Shown: piece after piece, positions 7,533 to 16,269 of the stretch | Layout: each line of letters begins with the position of its first letter | Numbering within the stretch: position 1 is the stretch's first letter | From: Thermopolyspora sp044507605 | GTDB taxonomy: Bacteria > Actinomycetota > Actinomycetes > Streptosporangiales > Streptosporangiaceae | DNA length: 64,000 nt | NCBI GenBank assembly: GCA_044507605.1 | Contig: JBIQJI010000003.1 | Span: 106,103-170,102, forward strand | Direction: 5' to 3' | Notes under the pieces: model-generated | Databases searched by the model: none | Told to the model about the DNA's origin: nothing | What the model saw: only the letters and a program-made list of their open reading frames with translations | Program-made: the position numbers and the translations under genes

Positions 7533-8522
7533 TCAGCCGCCGATCGCGGACATGGGACGGGCCGGCTGGAGGAAGGACGGGTCGTCGATGCCGTGGCCGG
7601 CGCGCTTGACCGCCACGGCGGCGATCCAGCGGGCGGCCAGGTCGTCGTCGGTGGCGCCGGCGCGCATCGCCGTGCGCAGGTCGGACTCCTCGGTGGCGAA
7701 CAGGCAGTTGCGGATCTGGCCGTCGGCGGTGAGCCGCACCCGGTCGCAGGCGCCGCAGAAGGGACGGGTCACCGAGGCGATCACGCCGACCCTGGCCGGG
7801 CCGCCGTCGACCAGGAACAGCTCGGCGGGCGCGCTGCCGCGCCGCTCCGGGTCGTCGTCGGTGAGGTCGAAGTCGCGCTTGAGCATCGCCAGGATCTCGT
7901 CGGCCGTGACCATCTGGTCGCGCCGCCAGCCGTGCTGGGCGTCGAGCGGCATCTGCTCGATGAACCGCAGCTGGTAGCCGTGGCCGAGGCAGAACCGCAG
8001 CAGGGCGCTCGCGTCGTGGTCGTTGATGCCGCGCATGAGCACGGAGTTGACCTTGACGGGGGTCAGCCCGGCCGCCTGGGCCGCCGCCATGCCGGCCAGC
8101 ACGTCGGGCAGCCGGTCGCGGTGGGCGAGCTTGACGAACGTGTCGCGGTCGAGCGTGTCGAGCGAGACGTTGACGCGGTCGAGCCCGGCGGCGGCGAGCG
8201 GCTCGGCGAGGCGGGCCAGGCCGATGCCGTTGGTGGTGAGCGACACCTGCGGGCGGGGCCGCAGCGCGGTGGTGCGGGCGACGATCTCTGGCAGCTCACG
8301 GCGCAGCAGCGGCTCGCCCCCGGTGAAGCGGACCTCGGTGATGCCGAGCCGCTCCACGCCGATCGTCACCAGCCGCACGATCTCGTCGGCCGTGAGCACA
8401 TCGGGTTTGGGCAGCCAGTCGAGCCCTTCAGGAGGCATACAGTATGCACACCTCAGGTTGCACCGGTCCGTGAGTGACACTCGCAGATCGGTCGCCACCC
8501 GCCCGAACCTGTCCTTCAGCAT
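7533..8522 (-). CDS. moaA: GTP 3',8-cyclase, radical SAM enzyme of molybdenum cofactor synthesis
   Basis: 329 aa. The radical-SAM cluster motif is CNLRCAYC (Cys21, Cys25, Cys28). The C-terminal second cluster Cys residues are in PFCGACDRVRL and QIRNC, and the terminal Gly-Gly needed for activity in MoaA is present (MSAIGG). The start at 8522 is fixed by AGGAGG 7 nt upstream; a longer frame to 8582 is less likely. It makes the first committed intermediate from GTP. First gene of moaA-mobA-DUF6457. Confidence 0.95.
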   Translation of the reverse strand: MLKDRFGRVATDLRVSLTDRCNLRCAYCMPPEGLDWLPKPDVLTADEIVRLVTIGVERLGITEVRFTGGEPLLRRELPEIVARTTALRPRPQVSLTTNGIGLARLAEPLAAAGLDRVNVSLDTLDRDTFVKLAHRDRLPDVLAGMAAAQAAGLTPVKVNSVLMRGINDHDASALLRFCLGHGYQLRFIEQMPLDAQHGWRRDQMVTADEILAMLKRDFDLTDDDPERRGSAPAELFLVDGGPARVGVIASVTRPFCGACDRVRLTADGQIRNCLFATEESDLRTAMRAGATDDDLAARWIAAVAVKRAGHGIDDPSFLQPARPMSAIGG

Positions 8523-8731
8523 GGGCGCACCTCCTGAGCTCGCTTCTGGGAGTTGCCCTGCGCGCAGGATGTCACACCGCACCGACCATCTCGCGCGCGA
8601 GGCGGCCCCGCGCTCCTGTTCACGCCCATGCTCAGCCCAACGAACGCCCGGCTGCCGTGATTCCGGCGTCCGCGTCCGCGCTGGCCAGGACGCGGGCGCC
8701 GGGGCCCGCCGGCAGGGCGCGGGGGCGGGTT

Positions 8732-9931
8732 TCAGCCCTTCACGCAGACGAGCTGGCGCAGGCGGGCGACCACCTCGACCAGGTCGGACTGGGCGGCCAT
8801 CACCGCCTCCAGGTCCTTGTAGGCGCCGGGGATCTCGTCGATCACCCCGGCGTCCTTACGGCACTCGACCCCGCTGGTCTGCTTCGTCAGGTCGTCGACG
8901 GTGAAGGTCCGCCTCGCCCTGGCCCGGCTCATGCGGCGGCCGGCGCCGTGCGAGGCCGAGTCGAACGCGGCGGCGTTCCCGCGGCCCTTGACGATATAGG
9001 TGCCGGTCGCCATGGAGCCGGGGATGATGCCGAGGTCGCCCGCGCCGGCCCGGATCGCCCCCTTGCGGGTGACGAGCAGGTCGGTGCCGTCGTAGGTCTC
9101 CTCGGCGACGTAGTTGTGGTGGCACGAGATCGGCCGGTCGAACGTCACCTGCCGCCCGCCGCCGGCGAAGTGGCGGCGCAGCACGTCGCACGCCAGGGCC
9201 ATCATGACCTGCCGGTTGCGCCGGGCGTACTCCTGCGCCCAGAACAGGTCGCGGCGGTAGGCGGCCATCTGCGGCGTGCCCGCGACGAACACCGCCAGGT
9301 CGCGGTCGGGCAGGTCCTGGTTGTGCGGCAGCCGGCGGGCCCGCTCGATGTGGTGCTCGGCCAGCTCCTTGCCGATGTTGCGCGAGCCGGAGTGCAGCAC
9401 CACCCACACGGCGCCCTCGTCGTCGGCGCAGATCTCCAGGAAGTGGTTGCCGCCGCCCAGCGTGCCCATCTGCGCCTCCGCCCGGCCGCGGCGCGCCCGC
9501 ACCTCCGGGGCGAGATCGTCGAACCGCCCCCAGAACTCCGCCCAGCCGGCCTGGGGCAGGCCGGGCACCTTGGCGGGGTCGACCGGATTCTTGTGCGCCT
9601 GGAACCCCACGGGCACCGCCCGCTCCAGACGCGACCGCAGCGGCCCGAGGTCGTCGGGCAGGTCGGCGACGGTGAGCGACGTGCGCACCGCGCTCATGCC
9701 GCAGCCGATGTCGACCCCGACCGCGGCCGGGGAGACCGCGCCGCGCATCGCGATCACCGACCCCACGGTGGCGCCCTTGCCGTAGTGCACGTCGGGCATC
9801 ACCGCCACGCCGTGCACCCAGGGCAGAGAGGCGACGTTGCGCAGCTGGCGCATGGCCTCCTGCTCCACATCGTCCGGATCGGCCCACATCCGGATCGCCA
9901 CCCGGCCTCCGGGCACCTCCTGGTACGTCAT
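8732..9931 (-). CDS. rtcB: RtcB family RNA-splicing/repair ligase
   Basis: 399 aa. RtcB joins 2',3'-cyclic phosphate and 5'-OH RNA ends using GTP and Mn2+. Metal and GMP-binding motifs are present in order: PDVHYGKG, GVDIGCGM (Cys77), GTLGGGNHFLE, VLHSGSRNIG, CHHNYV, and SHGAGRRMSR, in which the His is the guanylylated residue. Strong SD (GAGGAG) precedes the ATG. The gene stands alone; no archease or RtcA/RtcR is adjacent. Roughly normal length for the bacterial family. Confidence 0.93.
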   Translation of the reverse strand: MTYQEVPGGRVAIRMWADPDDVEQEAMRQLRNVASLPWVHGVAVMPDVHYGKGATVGSVIAMRGAVSPAAVGVDIGCGMSAVRTSLTVADLPDDLGPLRSRLERAVPVGFQAHKNPVDPAKVPGLPQAGWAEFWGRFDDLAPEVRARRGRAEAQMGTLGGGNHFLEICADDEGAVWVVLHSGSRNIGKELAEHHIERARRLPHNQDLPDRDLAVFVAGTPQMAAYRRDLFWAQEYARRNRQVMMALACDVLRRHFAGGGRQVTFDRPISCHHNYVAEETYDGTDLLVTRKGAIRAGAGDLGIIPGSMATGTYIVKGRGNAAAFDSASHGAGRRMSRARARRTFTVDDLTKQTSGVECRKDAGVIDEIPGAYKDLEAVMAAQSDLVEVVARLRQLVCVKG

Positions 9932-10027
9932 CTCCTCGTCGCCTCCTCTCCGCGCCGTGCGCTCGGATCCCCTTCGGATCTCTGCCCATCAGGCCAGAGA
10001 CCACCTGGCGCGCGCAACCGAATAAGA

Positions 10028-12544
10028 TCACGCGCCCTCGGCCACCGGCCCGGCGGGCGGGGCCGGGTCCGCCTCGGCGCCGTGCACGGCGAGCCGCGCG
10101 GCGGTCGCGTCCACCACCTGCCAGAAGGCGGGGTCGGTCCAGTAGCCGGTGTGGCCGCCGATGGCCGGGGCCGCGTCGCCGTACAGGTAGCGGCTGGTGC
10201 GGGGGTCGGGCAGGCACACGTCGCAGGGCGCGCCGATGGGGCCGCCGATGGGGTCGGTGGCGTAGTAGACGTTGGCCCAGGGCAGGCGGTCGAGGTCGCG
10301 GAGCACGCCCGGGGAGAAGTACGCGGGAAACCCCCACTGGTAGAGCTTGCGCAGCGGCGAACCGAAGGTGACCAGGGCGTTCGCCGCGCCGGCGGGACGG
10401 CGCTCGCGCTGCAGCAGGGCCGCCGCCGCGAGCACCGTGCCCTGGCTGTGGGCGTTGATCAGCACCCGGCCGCCGTTGTCGTGCAGCCACCACATGCGGC
10501 GCTGCAGGTCGGGCACCGCCCGCTCCCCGTAGCAGGGCGGCGCGAGCGGGTGGAAGGAGCGGGGCCAAAAGGTGCCGATGTCCCACAGCACGCAGATGGC
10601 GCGGCGACGGCCCAGATCGCGCCAGCCGGCCCACATGACGGAGACCACGGCCGACGGGAGGAGCGCGGCCACGGTCGCCCCGATGCCGACCAGCCAGGCG
10701 TCGACGTGATCGTGGGCGCTCCAGTAGCCCGTCTCCAGCAGGGCGATGAGGAACATCCCGACGGCGACCATGCCCGACAGCGCCAGGTCGACGTCGGCGA
10801 CGTCCCGGGCGAAGCGGCGCATGCCCGCGACGTCGCCCGCCCACGCGGCCGGCGACCGGCCCCCGGGCAGCCGGTCGAGCGCCGAGGCGTACCAGGTCGC
10901 CTCCGGCTCGGGCAGCGGCCGTTCCCGCTCCCGCTCGCGGTACTCCTCGCGCACCAGCGGCGCCCCGCGCCGCGCCCGGGCGTACCGGACGAGCTGCCAC
11001 ACGGTGAACAGGCCGAGCACCGCTCCGGGCACCACGATGAGGTACGACACGGCGTACTGGACCATGGGGAACACGGCGATGCCGGTCTGCTCCCCCAGCC
11101 GGGCCGGGGCGGTCAGGCCGTACCCGATGTTGCCGACGATGTCGGCGACGCGGATCAGCACGCCGAGCATGACGGTGTTGAGCAGCGCGAGCCCCACCGC
11201 GAGCACCACGAACGGCGCGCACCAGCGGAACCGGCCGGACCCGGGCCGGCCGCGCTCCCCGTCGACCACGATGGCGATCAGCAGGGCGAGGGCGACCGCC
11301 GAGCGGGCCAAAGGGATGGGGCCGGTGCGCGACAGCCACACGAGGACGCCGGCGGCCACGGCGGCGAACCCGGCCCAGCGCAGGGCGCGGCGCCAGGTGA
11401 GGGTGCGGGCGAGCAGGAGGATCGCGATGAGCGCGACGCTCCCGATGATCACGGTGTAGGCCGCGCCGAGCAGGTCGCGCATGCCGGGCAGCTCCGCCGC
11501 CAGGGGCCCCGGCGCGGCCGCCGGTAACCCCCAGGCGTAGCCGGCCGCGAGCACCGGCGCGAGCACGGCCACGGCCAGGGCGCCGGCCGTGAAAGTGGGC
11601 CGCCACCCGCGCTCGCGCTCCATGAGCAGCAGCACCACGGCGCCGGCCAGCGCCGCGCCGGCGGCCCCGATGGACGGCCACCAGAGCACGCCCAGCGACC
11701 CCGGAGCCGATCCCCCGGCCATCGACACCGCGTGGGCCGGATAGGCGATCAGCGTCGCGATCAGGGCCAGGGAGGCCGCGATGTGGGCCGCGGCCAGCCG
11801 GCGCGCGCAGGGGGCGCCGTCCCAGAAGGCGGGGTGGGCGAGCCCGCCGGGCAGCGCGGCGGCGCCCGCGATGGTGCCGTCGTGGCCGGGCGGCGACGGG
11901 ACGACCTGGGGCGGCCGCACCGCCTCGTAGCGGCGGATGGAGCGGAGCGTGAGGGCGGCGAGCAGCGCGACGGCCAGCAGCGGCACGGCGGCCGCCATCA
12001 CGATGCGCCTGCCGGGAAAGTCCTGCACGAGGTCGCCGCGGAACGGGACGAGCCACCAGGCGCCGGTGCACGCCGGGCGGGCGCCGCACTGGTAGCCGAT
12101 GTAGTCGATGGGGATCCAGGCGACCAGCAGCACCGCGTCGAGCGTGACCGCGAGCGCCGCCCACCGCATCACGGCGCGGTAGACGCGGGCCGGCCGGCCG
12201 GGGCCGGCCAGCTCCGGCGGGCCCATCCAGCCGGCCAGGTTGGCCAGCATGAACGGCAGGAGCAGCAGCCACAGCACCCTGGTGATGCTGCGCGAGGTCA
12301 GCCCGCCCCAGGAGTAGGCCTCGATGTGCCTGCCGCCGGCGTCGTCGCGCCGATAGAAGCCGGCGATGTCGTCGCCCGCCACCCGCACCGCGTCGGCCGT
12401 GCCGAGCAGGTGCTGCGGCCGCGTGCCGCCCACGCCGTGCACGCGCACCTCGGTGAGGCCGCCGAGGCCGGGCGCGGGCGGCACCAGGCCCGCCGACGAC
12501 GGCGGGCCGGAGGACGAAGGCGGACCCGGGGACGACGTCGTCAT
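10028..12544 (-). CDS. large integral membrane protein with a split alpha/beta-hydrolase domain
   Basis: 838 aa. Near the N-terminus VRVHGVGGTRP (residues 33-43) looks like the oxyanion-hole strand of an alpha/beta hydrolase. About 13 hydrophobic segments follow across roughly residues 85-630. The C-terminal part carries a nucleophile elbow, LINAHSQGT, with Ser700, and a candidate catalytic His798 in GGHTGYW. The catalytic domain would therefore be interrupted by the whole membrane region, or built from its two ends. Substrate unknown; lipase or esterase activity is an inference. The start is the ATG with AGAGGTGG upstream; a longer frame reaches 12592. Stands alone between rtcB and a helicase, same strand. 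Confidence 0.75.
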   Translation of the reverse strand: MTTSSPGPPSSSGPPSSAGLVPPAPGLGGLTEVRVHGVGGTRPQHLLGTADAVRVAGDDIAGFYRRDDAGGRHIEAYSWGGLTSRSITRVLWLLLLPFMLANLAGWMGPPELAGPGRPARVYRAVMRWAALAVTLDAVLLVAWIPIDYIGYQCGARPACTGAWWLVPFRGDLVQDFPGRRIVMAAAVPLLAVALLAALTLRSIRRYEAVRPPQVVPSPPGHDGTIAGAAALPGGLAHPAFWDGAPCARRLAAAHIAASLALIATLIAYPAHAVSMAGGSAPGSLGVLWWPSIGAAGAALAGAVVLLLMERERGWRPTFTAGALAVAVLAPVLAAGYAWGLPAAAPGPLAAELPGMRDLLGAAYTVIIGSVALIAILLLARTLTWRRALRWAGFAAVAAGVLVWLSRTGPIPLARSAVALALLIAIVVDGERGRPGSGRFRWCAPFVVLAVGLALLNTVMLGVLIRVADIVGNIGYGLTAPARLGEQTGIAVFPMVQYAVSYLIVVPGAVLGLFTVWQLVRYARARRGAPLVREEYRERERERPLPEPEATWYASALDRLPGGRSPAAWAGDVAGMRRFARDVADVDLALSGMVAVGMFLIALLETGYWSAHDHVDAWLVGIGATVAALLPSAVVSVMWAGWRDLGRRRAICVLWDIGTFWPRSFHPLAPPCYGERAVPDLQRRMWWLHDNGGRVLINAHSQGTVLAAAALLQRERRPAGAANALVTFGSPLRKLYQWGFPAYFSPGVLRDLDRLPWANVYYATDPIGGPIGAPCDVCLPDPRTSRYLYGDAAPAIGGHTGYWTDPAFWQVVDATAARLAVHGAEADPAPPAGPVAEGA

Positions 12545-12632
12545 GGCGTCCACCTCTCGCGGCGCTCTATCAGGTCCGGGGCTGTCTGTCACGGTCCCGT
12601 CCGCGCCCCGCCTGGGGCCGGCGCGGGCCGCA

Positions 12633-12650
12633 TGAGTAGAGCCCTACTCA
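12633..12650. promoter_or_regulatory. inverted repeat upstream of the membrane hydrolase
   Basis: TGAGTAG and CTACTCA, 7-bp perfect arms with a 4-bp spacer (AGCC), 89 bp before the start codon of the membrane hydrolase gene. Could be an operator; it has no T tract and is therefore a poor terminator for the upstream helicase. Confidence 0.35.
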
Positions 12651-12709
12651 AGTGCGCCGGGCCGTGCAACCGAAAGGCCGAAATTGCCAGGAACCCCAGG
12701 TGGCCGGGC

Positions 12710-14545
12710 CTATCGGGGAGCGTAACGTTCGCGGCGAACCGTCACCTTTCGTCCCTTGATGGTGGTGCTGCGCAGGGCCGCGATCACGTCCTTGGCGGCG
12801 TAGTCGGGAACCTCCACCAGCGAGAAACGGTCGGCGATCTCGATGGCGCCGATGTCGCGCCCGCCGAGGTGCGTCTCGCCGGTGATCGCGCCGACCAGGT
12901 CCTGGGGACGGATCCTGGCGCTGCGCCCCGCGCCGACGAACAGGCGCGTCATGCCCTCCGACGCCGCCCGGGGCCGGCGCTCGTCGCGGCCGTCACGCGA
13001 CCGGCCGCCGTCACGGCCCGCGCGGCCGGGCTCCCGGCGGCCCCGGCGCTCGGGCGGCACGGCGATCTCGGGGATCTCCTCCTCGTCGGCGGCGGCGCCG
13101 CTGGCCTCGTGGGCCAGCTTGACCGCGGCGAGCGCGACCTCCATCACGTCGAACTCGTCGGTGAGGGTCTCGACCACGACCCGGAACCGGTCGAGGTCGT
13201 CGTCGTCCATGAGGCTGTCCTGCAACGCGGCGCGGGTCAGCTCCAGCCTGCGGGCGCGCAGGTCGGCGACGGTCGGCACCTTCTCGACGGCGATGCGGCG
13301 CTTGGTCACCCGTTCGATGGTCTTGAGCATGCGGTGCTCGCGGGGCTCGGCCAGCGTGATGGCGACCCCCTCGCGCCCGGCCCGGCCCACCCGGCCGACC
13401 CGGTGCACGTACGACTCGGGCGCCGACGGCACGTTGTAGTTGACCACATGGCTGAGCTGCTCGATGTCGAGGCCGCGCGCGGCGACGTCGGTGGCGACGA
13501 GCAGGTCGGCGGTGCCGGAGCGGAGCCGGCCCATGACGCGGTCGCGCTGCTCCTGGCTCATGCCGCCGTGCAGCGCCTCGGCGCGGTAGCCGCGGCCGTT
13601 CATGCTCTCGGTGAGCTGATCGACCTCCTCGCGCGTGCGGCAGAACACGATCGTGGCGGCCGGGGACTCGACGTCGAGAACGCGGCCGAGCGCGGCAGCC
13701 TTGTGCGGCCGGGCGACGATGTAGGCGCTCTCCCTGATGCGCGGGGTCTCGCCGGGGGCGGCGGTCTCGCGGCCGATCAGGATGCGCACCGGCTCGCGCA
13801 GGTGCTGCCGGGCGATGGATTCGATGCGCGGCGGCATGGTCGCCGAGAAGAGCACCGTCTGGCGGTCGGCGGGGGTCTCGACGAGGATCGCGTCGATGTC
13901 CTCGGCGAAGCCCATGTCGAGCATCTCGTCGGCCTCGTCGAGGACGACGGTCTCCAGGTCGGCCAGCCGGAGCGTGCCGCGGCCGAGGTGGTCGAGCGCG
14001 CGACCCGGGGTGGCCACCACGACGTCGACGCCGCGCTCCAGGGCGCGCAGCTGGCGGCCGATCGGCTGCCCGCCGTAGATCGGCAGGACGCGGGCGCCGA
14101 GGCCGCGGCCGTACTTGTGGATGGCCTCGGAGACCTGGACGGCCAGCTCGCGCGTGGGCACGAGCACCAGGGCGAGCGGGTCGGTGCCCACTCCGACACG
14201 GTCCATGCGCTCGAGCAACGGCAGCGCGAACGCGGCCGTCTTGCCGGTGCCCGTGGCGGCCTGGCCCAGCAGGTCGCGGCCGTCGAGCAGCGGCGGGATC
14301 GCCTCGCGCTGGATCGGCGTCGGCTCCTCGTAGCCGAGCTCGGCCAGGGCGCGCAGCAGCTCGGGCCGCAGCGCCAGGTCGGCGAACCCGCCGCCCTCGG
14401 CCGCGCCGGAGGTCGCGTCGCCGGGGGCCGCGCCGGCAGAGCTCTCCTCGCCGGTCGTGTCGGAGGTCGTCGTGTCGGACGCCCCATCGCCGCCGGGGTC
14501 GCCGGGGAGGGCGGCGGGATCGTCGTGGGCGTGGTCGGCTGTCAT
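12710..14545 (-). CDS. DEAD-box ATP-dependent RNA helicase, DeaD/CsdA-like
   Basis: 611 aa. An acidic, low-complexity N-terminal 65 residues is followed by the helicase core: Q motif (PTPIQREAIP), Walker A ATGTGKT, PTRELA, DEAD box VLDEADEML, SAT, and HRVGRVGRAGREG in the second lobe. The C-terminal segment MTRLFVGAGRSARIRPQDLVGAITGET... is a DbpA-type RNA-binding domain. Expected role: unwinding structured RNA in ribosome assembly or cold adaptation. The start was chosen at the ATG with GAGGAG upstream; the frame runs on to 14683. A 330-bp gene-free leader precedes it. Confidence 0.92.
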   Translation of the reverse strand: MTADHAHDDPAALPGDPGGDGASDTTTSDTTGEESSAGAAPGDATSGAAEGGGFADLALRPELLRALAELGYEEPTPIQREAIPPLLDGRDLLGQAATGTGKTAAFALPLLERMDRVGVGTDPLALVLVPTRELAVQVSEAIHKYGRGLGARVLPIYGGQPIGRQLRALERGVDVVVATPGRALDHLGRGTLRLADLETVVLDEADEMLDMGFAEDIDAILVETPADRQTVLFSATMPPRIESIARQHLREPVRILIGRETAAPGETPRIRESAYIVARPHKAAALGRVLDVESPAATIVFCRTREEVDQLTESMNGRGYRAEALHGGMSQEQRDRVMGRLRSGTADLLVATDVAARGLDIEQLSHVVNYNVPSAPESYVHRVGRVGRAGREGVAITLAEPREHRMLKTIERVTKRRIAVEKVPTVADLRARRLELTRAALQDSLMDDDDLDRFRVVVETLTDEFDVMEVALAAVKLAHEASGAAADEEEIPEIAVPPERRGRREPGRAGRDGGRSRDGRDERRPRAASEGMTRLFVGAGRSARIRPQDLVGAITGETHLGGRDIGAIEIADRFSLVEVPDYAAKDVIAALRSTTIKGRKVTVRRERYAPR

Positions 14546-14813
14546 GCTCGAGAACTCCTCGTCTCCGGGGACTACGCGCGGGGGCGCACCGTGGACACTC
14601 GGGTCGTCCACGCCCGCCGCGCTGAGATTCACGCCCCGTTCAGCCGTTGCGAGGAAAGCCACATCCAGCCCGCGAAGGGGCACACCTGACTTCGGCAGTC
14701 ATTATCGGCAGTGGTTTAGGGCGTCGTCCGCCGAGCTTATCGGAAAGATCGGGGCGCCGATGACGCGCACCCCCCGCCGGCCCCTCGAGCGGCCCGCCCG
14801 TGCCAACGCACGA

Positions 14814-14846
14814 GGGCGCCCGGCCCTCGGTGAGGACCGGGCGCCC
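14814..14846. terminator. GC hairpin downstream of the secreted-protein gene
   Basis: GGGCGCCCGG and CCGGGCGCCC, 10-bp perfect arms with a 13-nt loop, 30 nt past the stop of the secreted protein. No U tract, typical of GC-rich actinomycete terminators. The rest of the 14547-14875 gap holds only the presumed 5' leader and promoter of the helicase; a GATAAT hexamer is visible on the minus strand near 14700-14705. Confidence 0.5.
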
Positions 14847-14875
14847 AGCGGCGTTACGGAACCGGTGTCAGAGGA

Positions 14876-15895
14876 CTACCGGACCACCTTCACGTAGTCG
14901 GTGTCCGAGGAGCCCTTGAGACCGTGCCCGCCCTTGTACACCACGCGCCACGTGCCGGACCGGTAGGCCGGGATCTTCGCGTGGAACTTCCCGTGCCGGT
15001 CGGTGCGGATCGTGTCCACGTACTCCCAGTGCCGGTGACCGCTCTGCCGGAAGTAGATCGAGACCTTCTGCCAGGCGAGACGGTTCCAGGAGTGCCAGTG
15101 GTGGGCGCCGCCGCACTTGTTCGCGCTGAACACGACGACGTTGCCGTTGGTGTACCAGCCGTCGTAGCAGCGGGCGACCGACAGCCTGCCGTCGAGCGTC
15201 AGCTTGTGCCGCCGCACCACGGGCTCGGGATGGGCGTCGAGCGAGAGCGCCGTGGCACGCGCGCCACGGGCCGCCGCCGGCGGCCGCTTGTGGTGACGGT
15301 GATCACGGCCGTGGTGCTCGTGGTCGTCCTTCTTGACCGTGAAACCGGACGTGCCGGTGACGGTACGGCCGTCCAGGCCCGTACCGCTCGCCGACACGGT
15401 CCAGTGACCGGCGGGCGCATGGCCGTCGAGGGTGACCGTGCCGGTCCACAGGGTCCGGCCGTGGGACGACCCGCTCTGCCGGGGCACGGTGGTGTGCACC
15501 GCGCCGAACGTGCTGAACGTGATCGACAGGCTCTTCACGTTCTGCGTCCACACGCTGGCGGTGACCCGTGCCGAGTGCCCGTGCCCGACCTCCACCGTGC
15601 CCGGGGACGCGTGCACCGACAGCACACGGCCCGGCGCCGACGTCGGGGTCGGCGTCACCGAAGGAGTCGGCGTCACCGAAGGAATCGTCGGGGGCGCGCT
15701 CGGCACCACCGTCGGCTCCGCGGTGGGGGTGAAGGTCGGCAGCGAGCTCACTGTGGGCGAGGCGGGTGGCTCCGTCGCCTGCACCCGGGCCGGCACCGAC
15801 ACGGCTTGCGCATCCGCGATGGCCGGTGTCACGACCGCTAGCGCCAATCCGCCGGTGGCGGTCGCTACCAGTGCGGTAGCGAGGCGTTTCTTCAT
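14876..15895 (-). CDS. secreted protein with Pro/Thr linker and His-rich linker, function unknown
   Basis: 339 aa. A classical signal peptide (MKKRLATALVATATGGLALAVV...AIADAQA) is followed by a Pro-Thr-Ser-Val linker with a duplicated SVTPTP unit and a first beta-rich domain about residues 88-190. A His/Lys-rich linker (DDHEHHGRDHRHHKR) then leads to a second beta-rich domain with two Cys and many aromatic residues (YDGWYTNGNVVVFSANKCGG). The domains look like extracellular immunoglobulin-like modules found in actinomycete secreted proteins; no enzyme motif is seen. GGAGGAAG precedes the ATG at 15895. Divergent from the GH15 gene. Confidence 0.8.
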   Translation of the reverse strand: MKKRLATALVATATGGLALAVVTPAIADAQAVSVPARVQATEPPASPTVSSLPTFTPTAEPTVVPSAPPTIPSVTPTPSVTPTPTSAPGRVLSVHASPGTVEVGHGHSARVTASVWTQNVKSLSITFSTFGAVHTTVPRQSGSSHGRTLWTGTVTLDGHAPAGHWTVSASGTGLDGRTVTGTSGFTVKKDDHEHHGRDHRHHKRPPAAARGARATALSLDAHPEPVVRRHKLTLDGRLSVARCYDGWYTNGNVVVFSANKCGGAHHWHSWNRLAWQKVSIYFRQSGHRHWEYVDTIRTDRHGKFHAKIPAYRSGTWRVVYKGGHGLKGSSDTDYVKVVR

Positions 15896-16269
15896 GAGGA
15901 ACTTCCTCCCCGTCATTTCGGCATGACTCAGGACAAGCCACGCTTATAGGTAGACGCCGGAATATCAGGGGAGGTTGCCCGATTTGTAGGCGAACTGATC
16001 CCAAATTGGGAGCTCCACTCACCGGCTAGTCCGATTTGTCCTTCTTTCGTGACTCATATCCTGTTCGAGGAGTGGCACAAACCGGGCGTACACCGGCATC
16101 CCGGATATCACAGGCGTCCACCGACTCCCATCGCAGCGGCACGCGATCGCTCCGGTTCCGGCCGTTCATATCGGCCGTGCCCGGAGCATTACCGGCCACT
16201 CACCAGGACGAAATTGCGCCGGTCAAACGCATGACGCCGGGCCCGCAGGTGCGCGGTAACGTGGCCGGC
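15896..16269. other. intergenic region between divergent secreted-protein and GH15 genes
   Basis: 374 bp, visibly lower in G+C than its surroundings around 15940-16090. It carries the SD of the minus-strand secreted-protein gene and, at the other end, TAACGT (16257-16262) exactly 7 nt before the GH15 ATG. No riboswitch or repeat was recognised. Confidence 0.5.
16257..16262 (+). promoter_or_regulatory. leaderless-type -10 element of the GH15 gene
   Basis: TAACGT with 7 nt (GGCCGGC) to the ATG at 16270. This supports the shorter start where no SD exists. Confidence 0.55.

Noticed and set aside
8523..8731. Molybdenum cofactor riboswitch upstream of moaA
   Set aside because: The gap shows no recognisable Moco-RNA core and moaA has an ordinary SD; nothing else was seen there.
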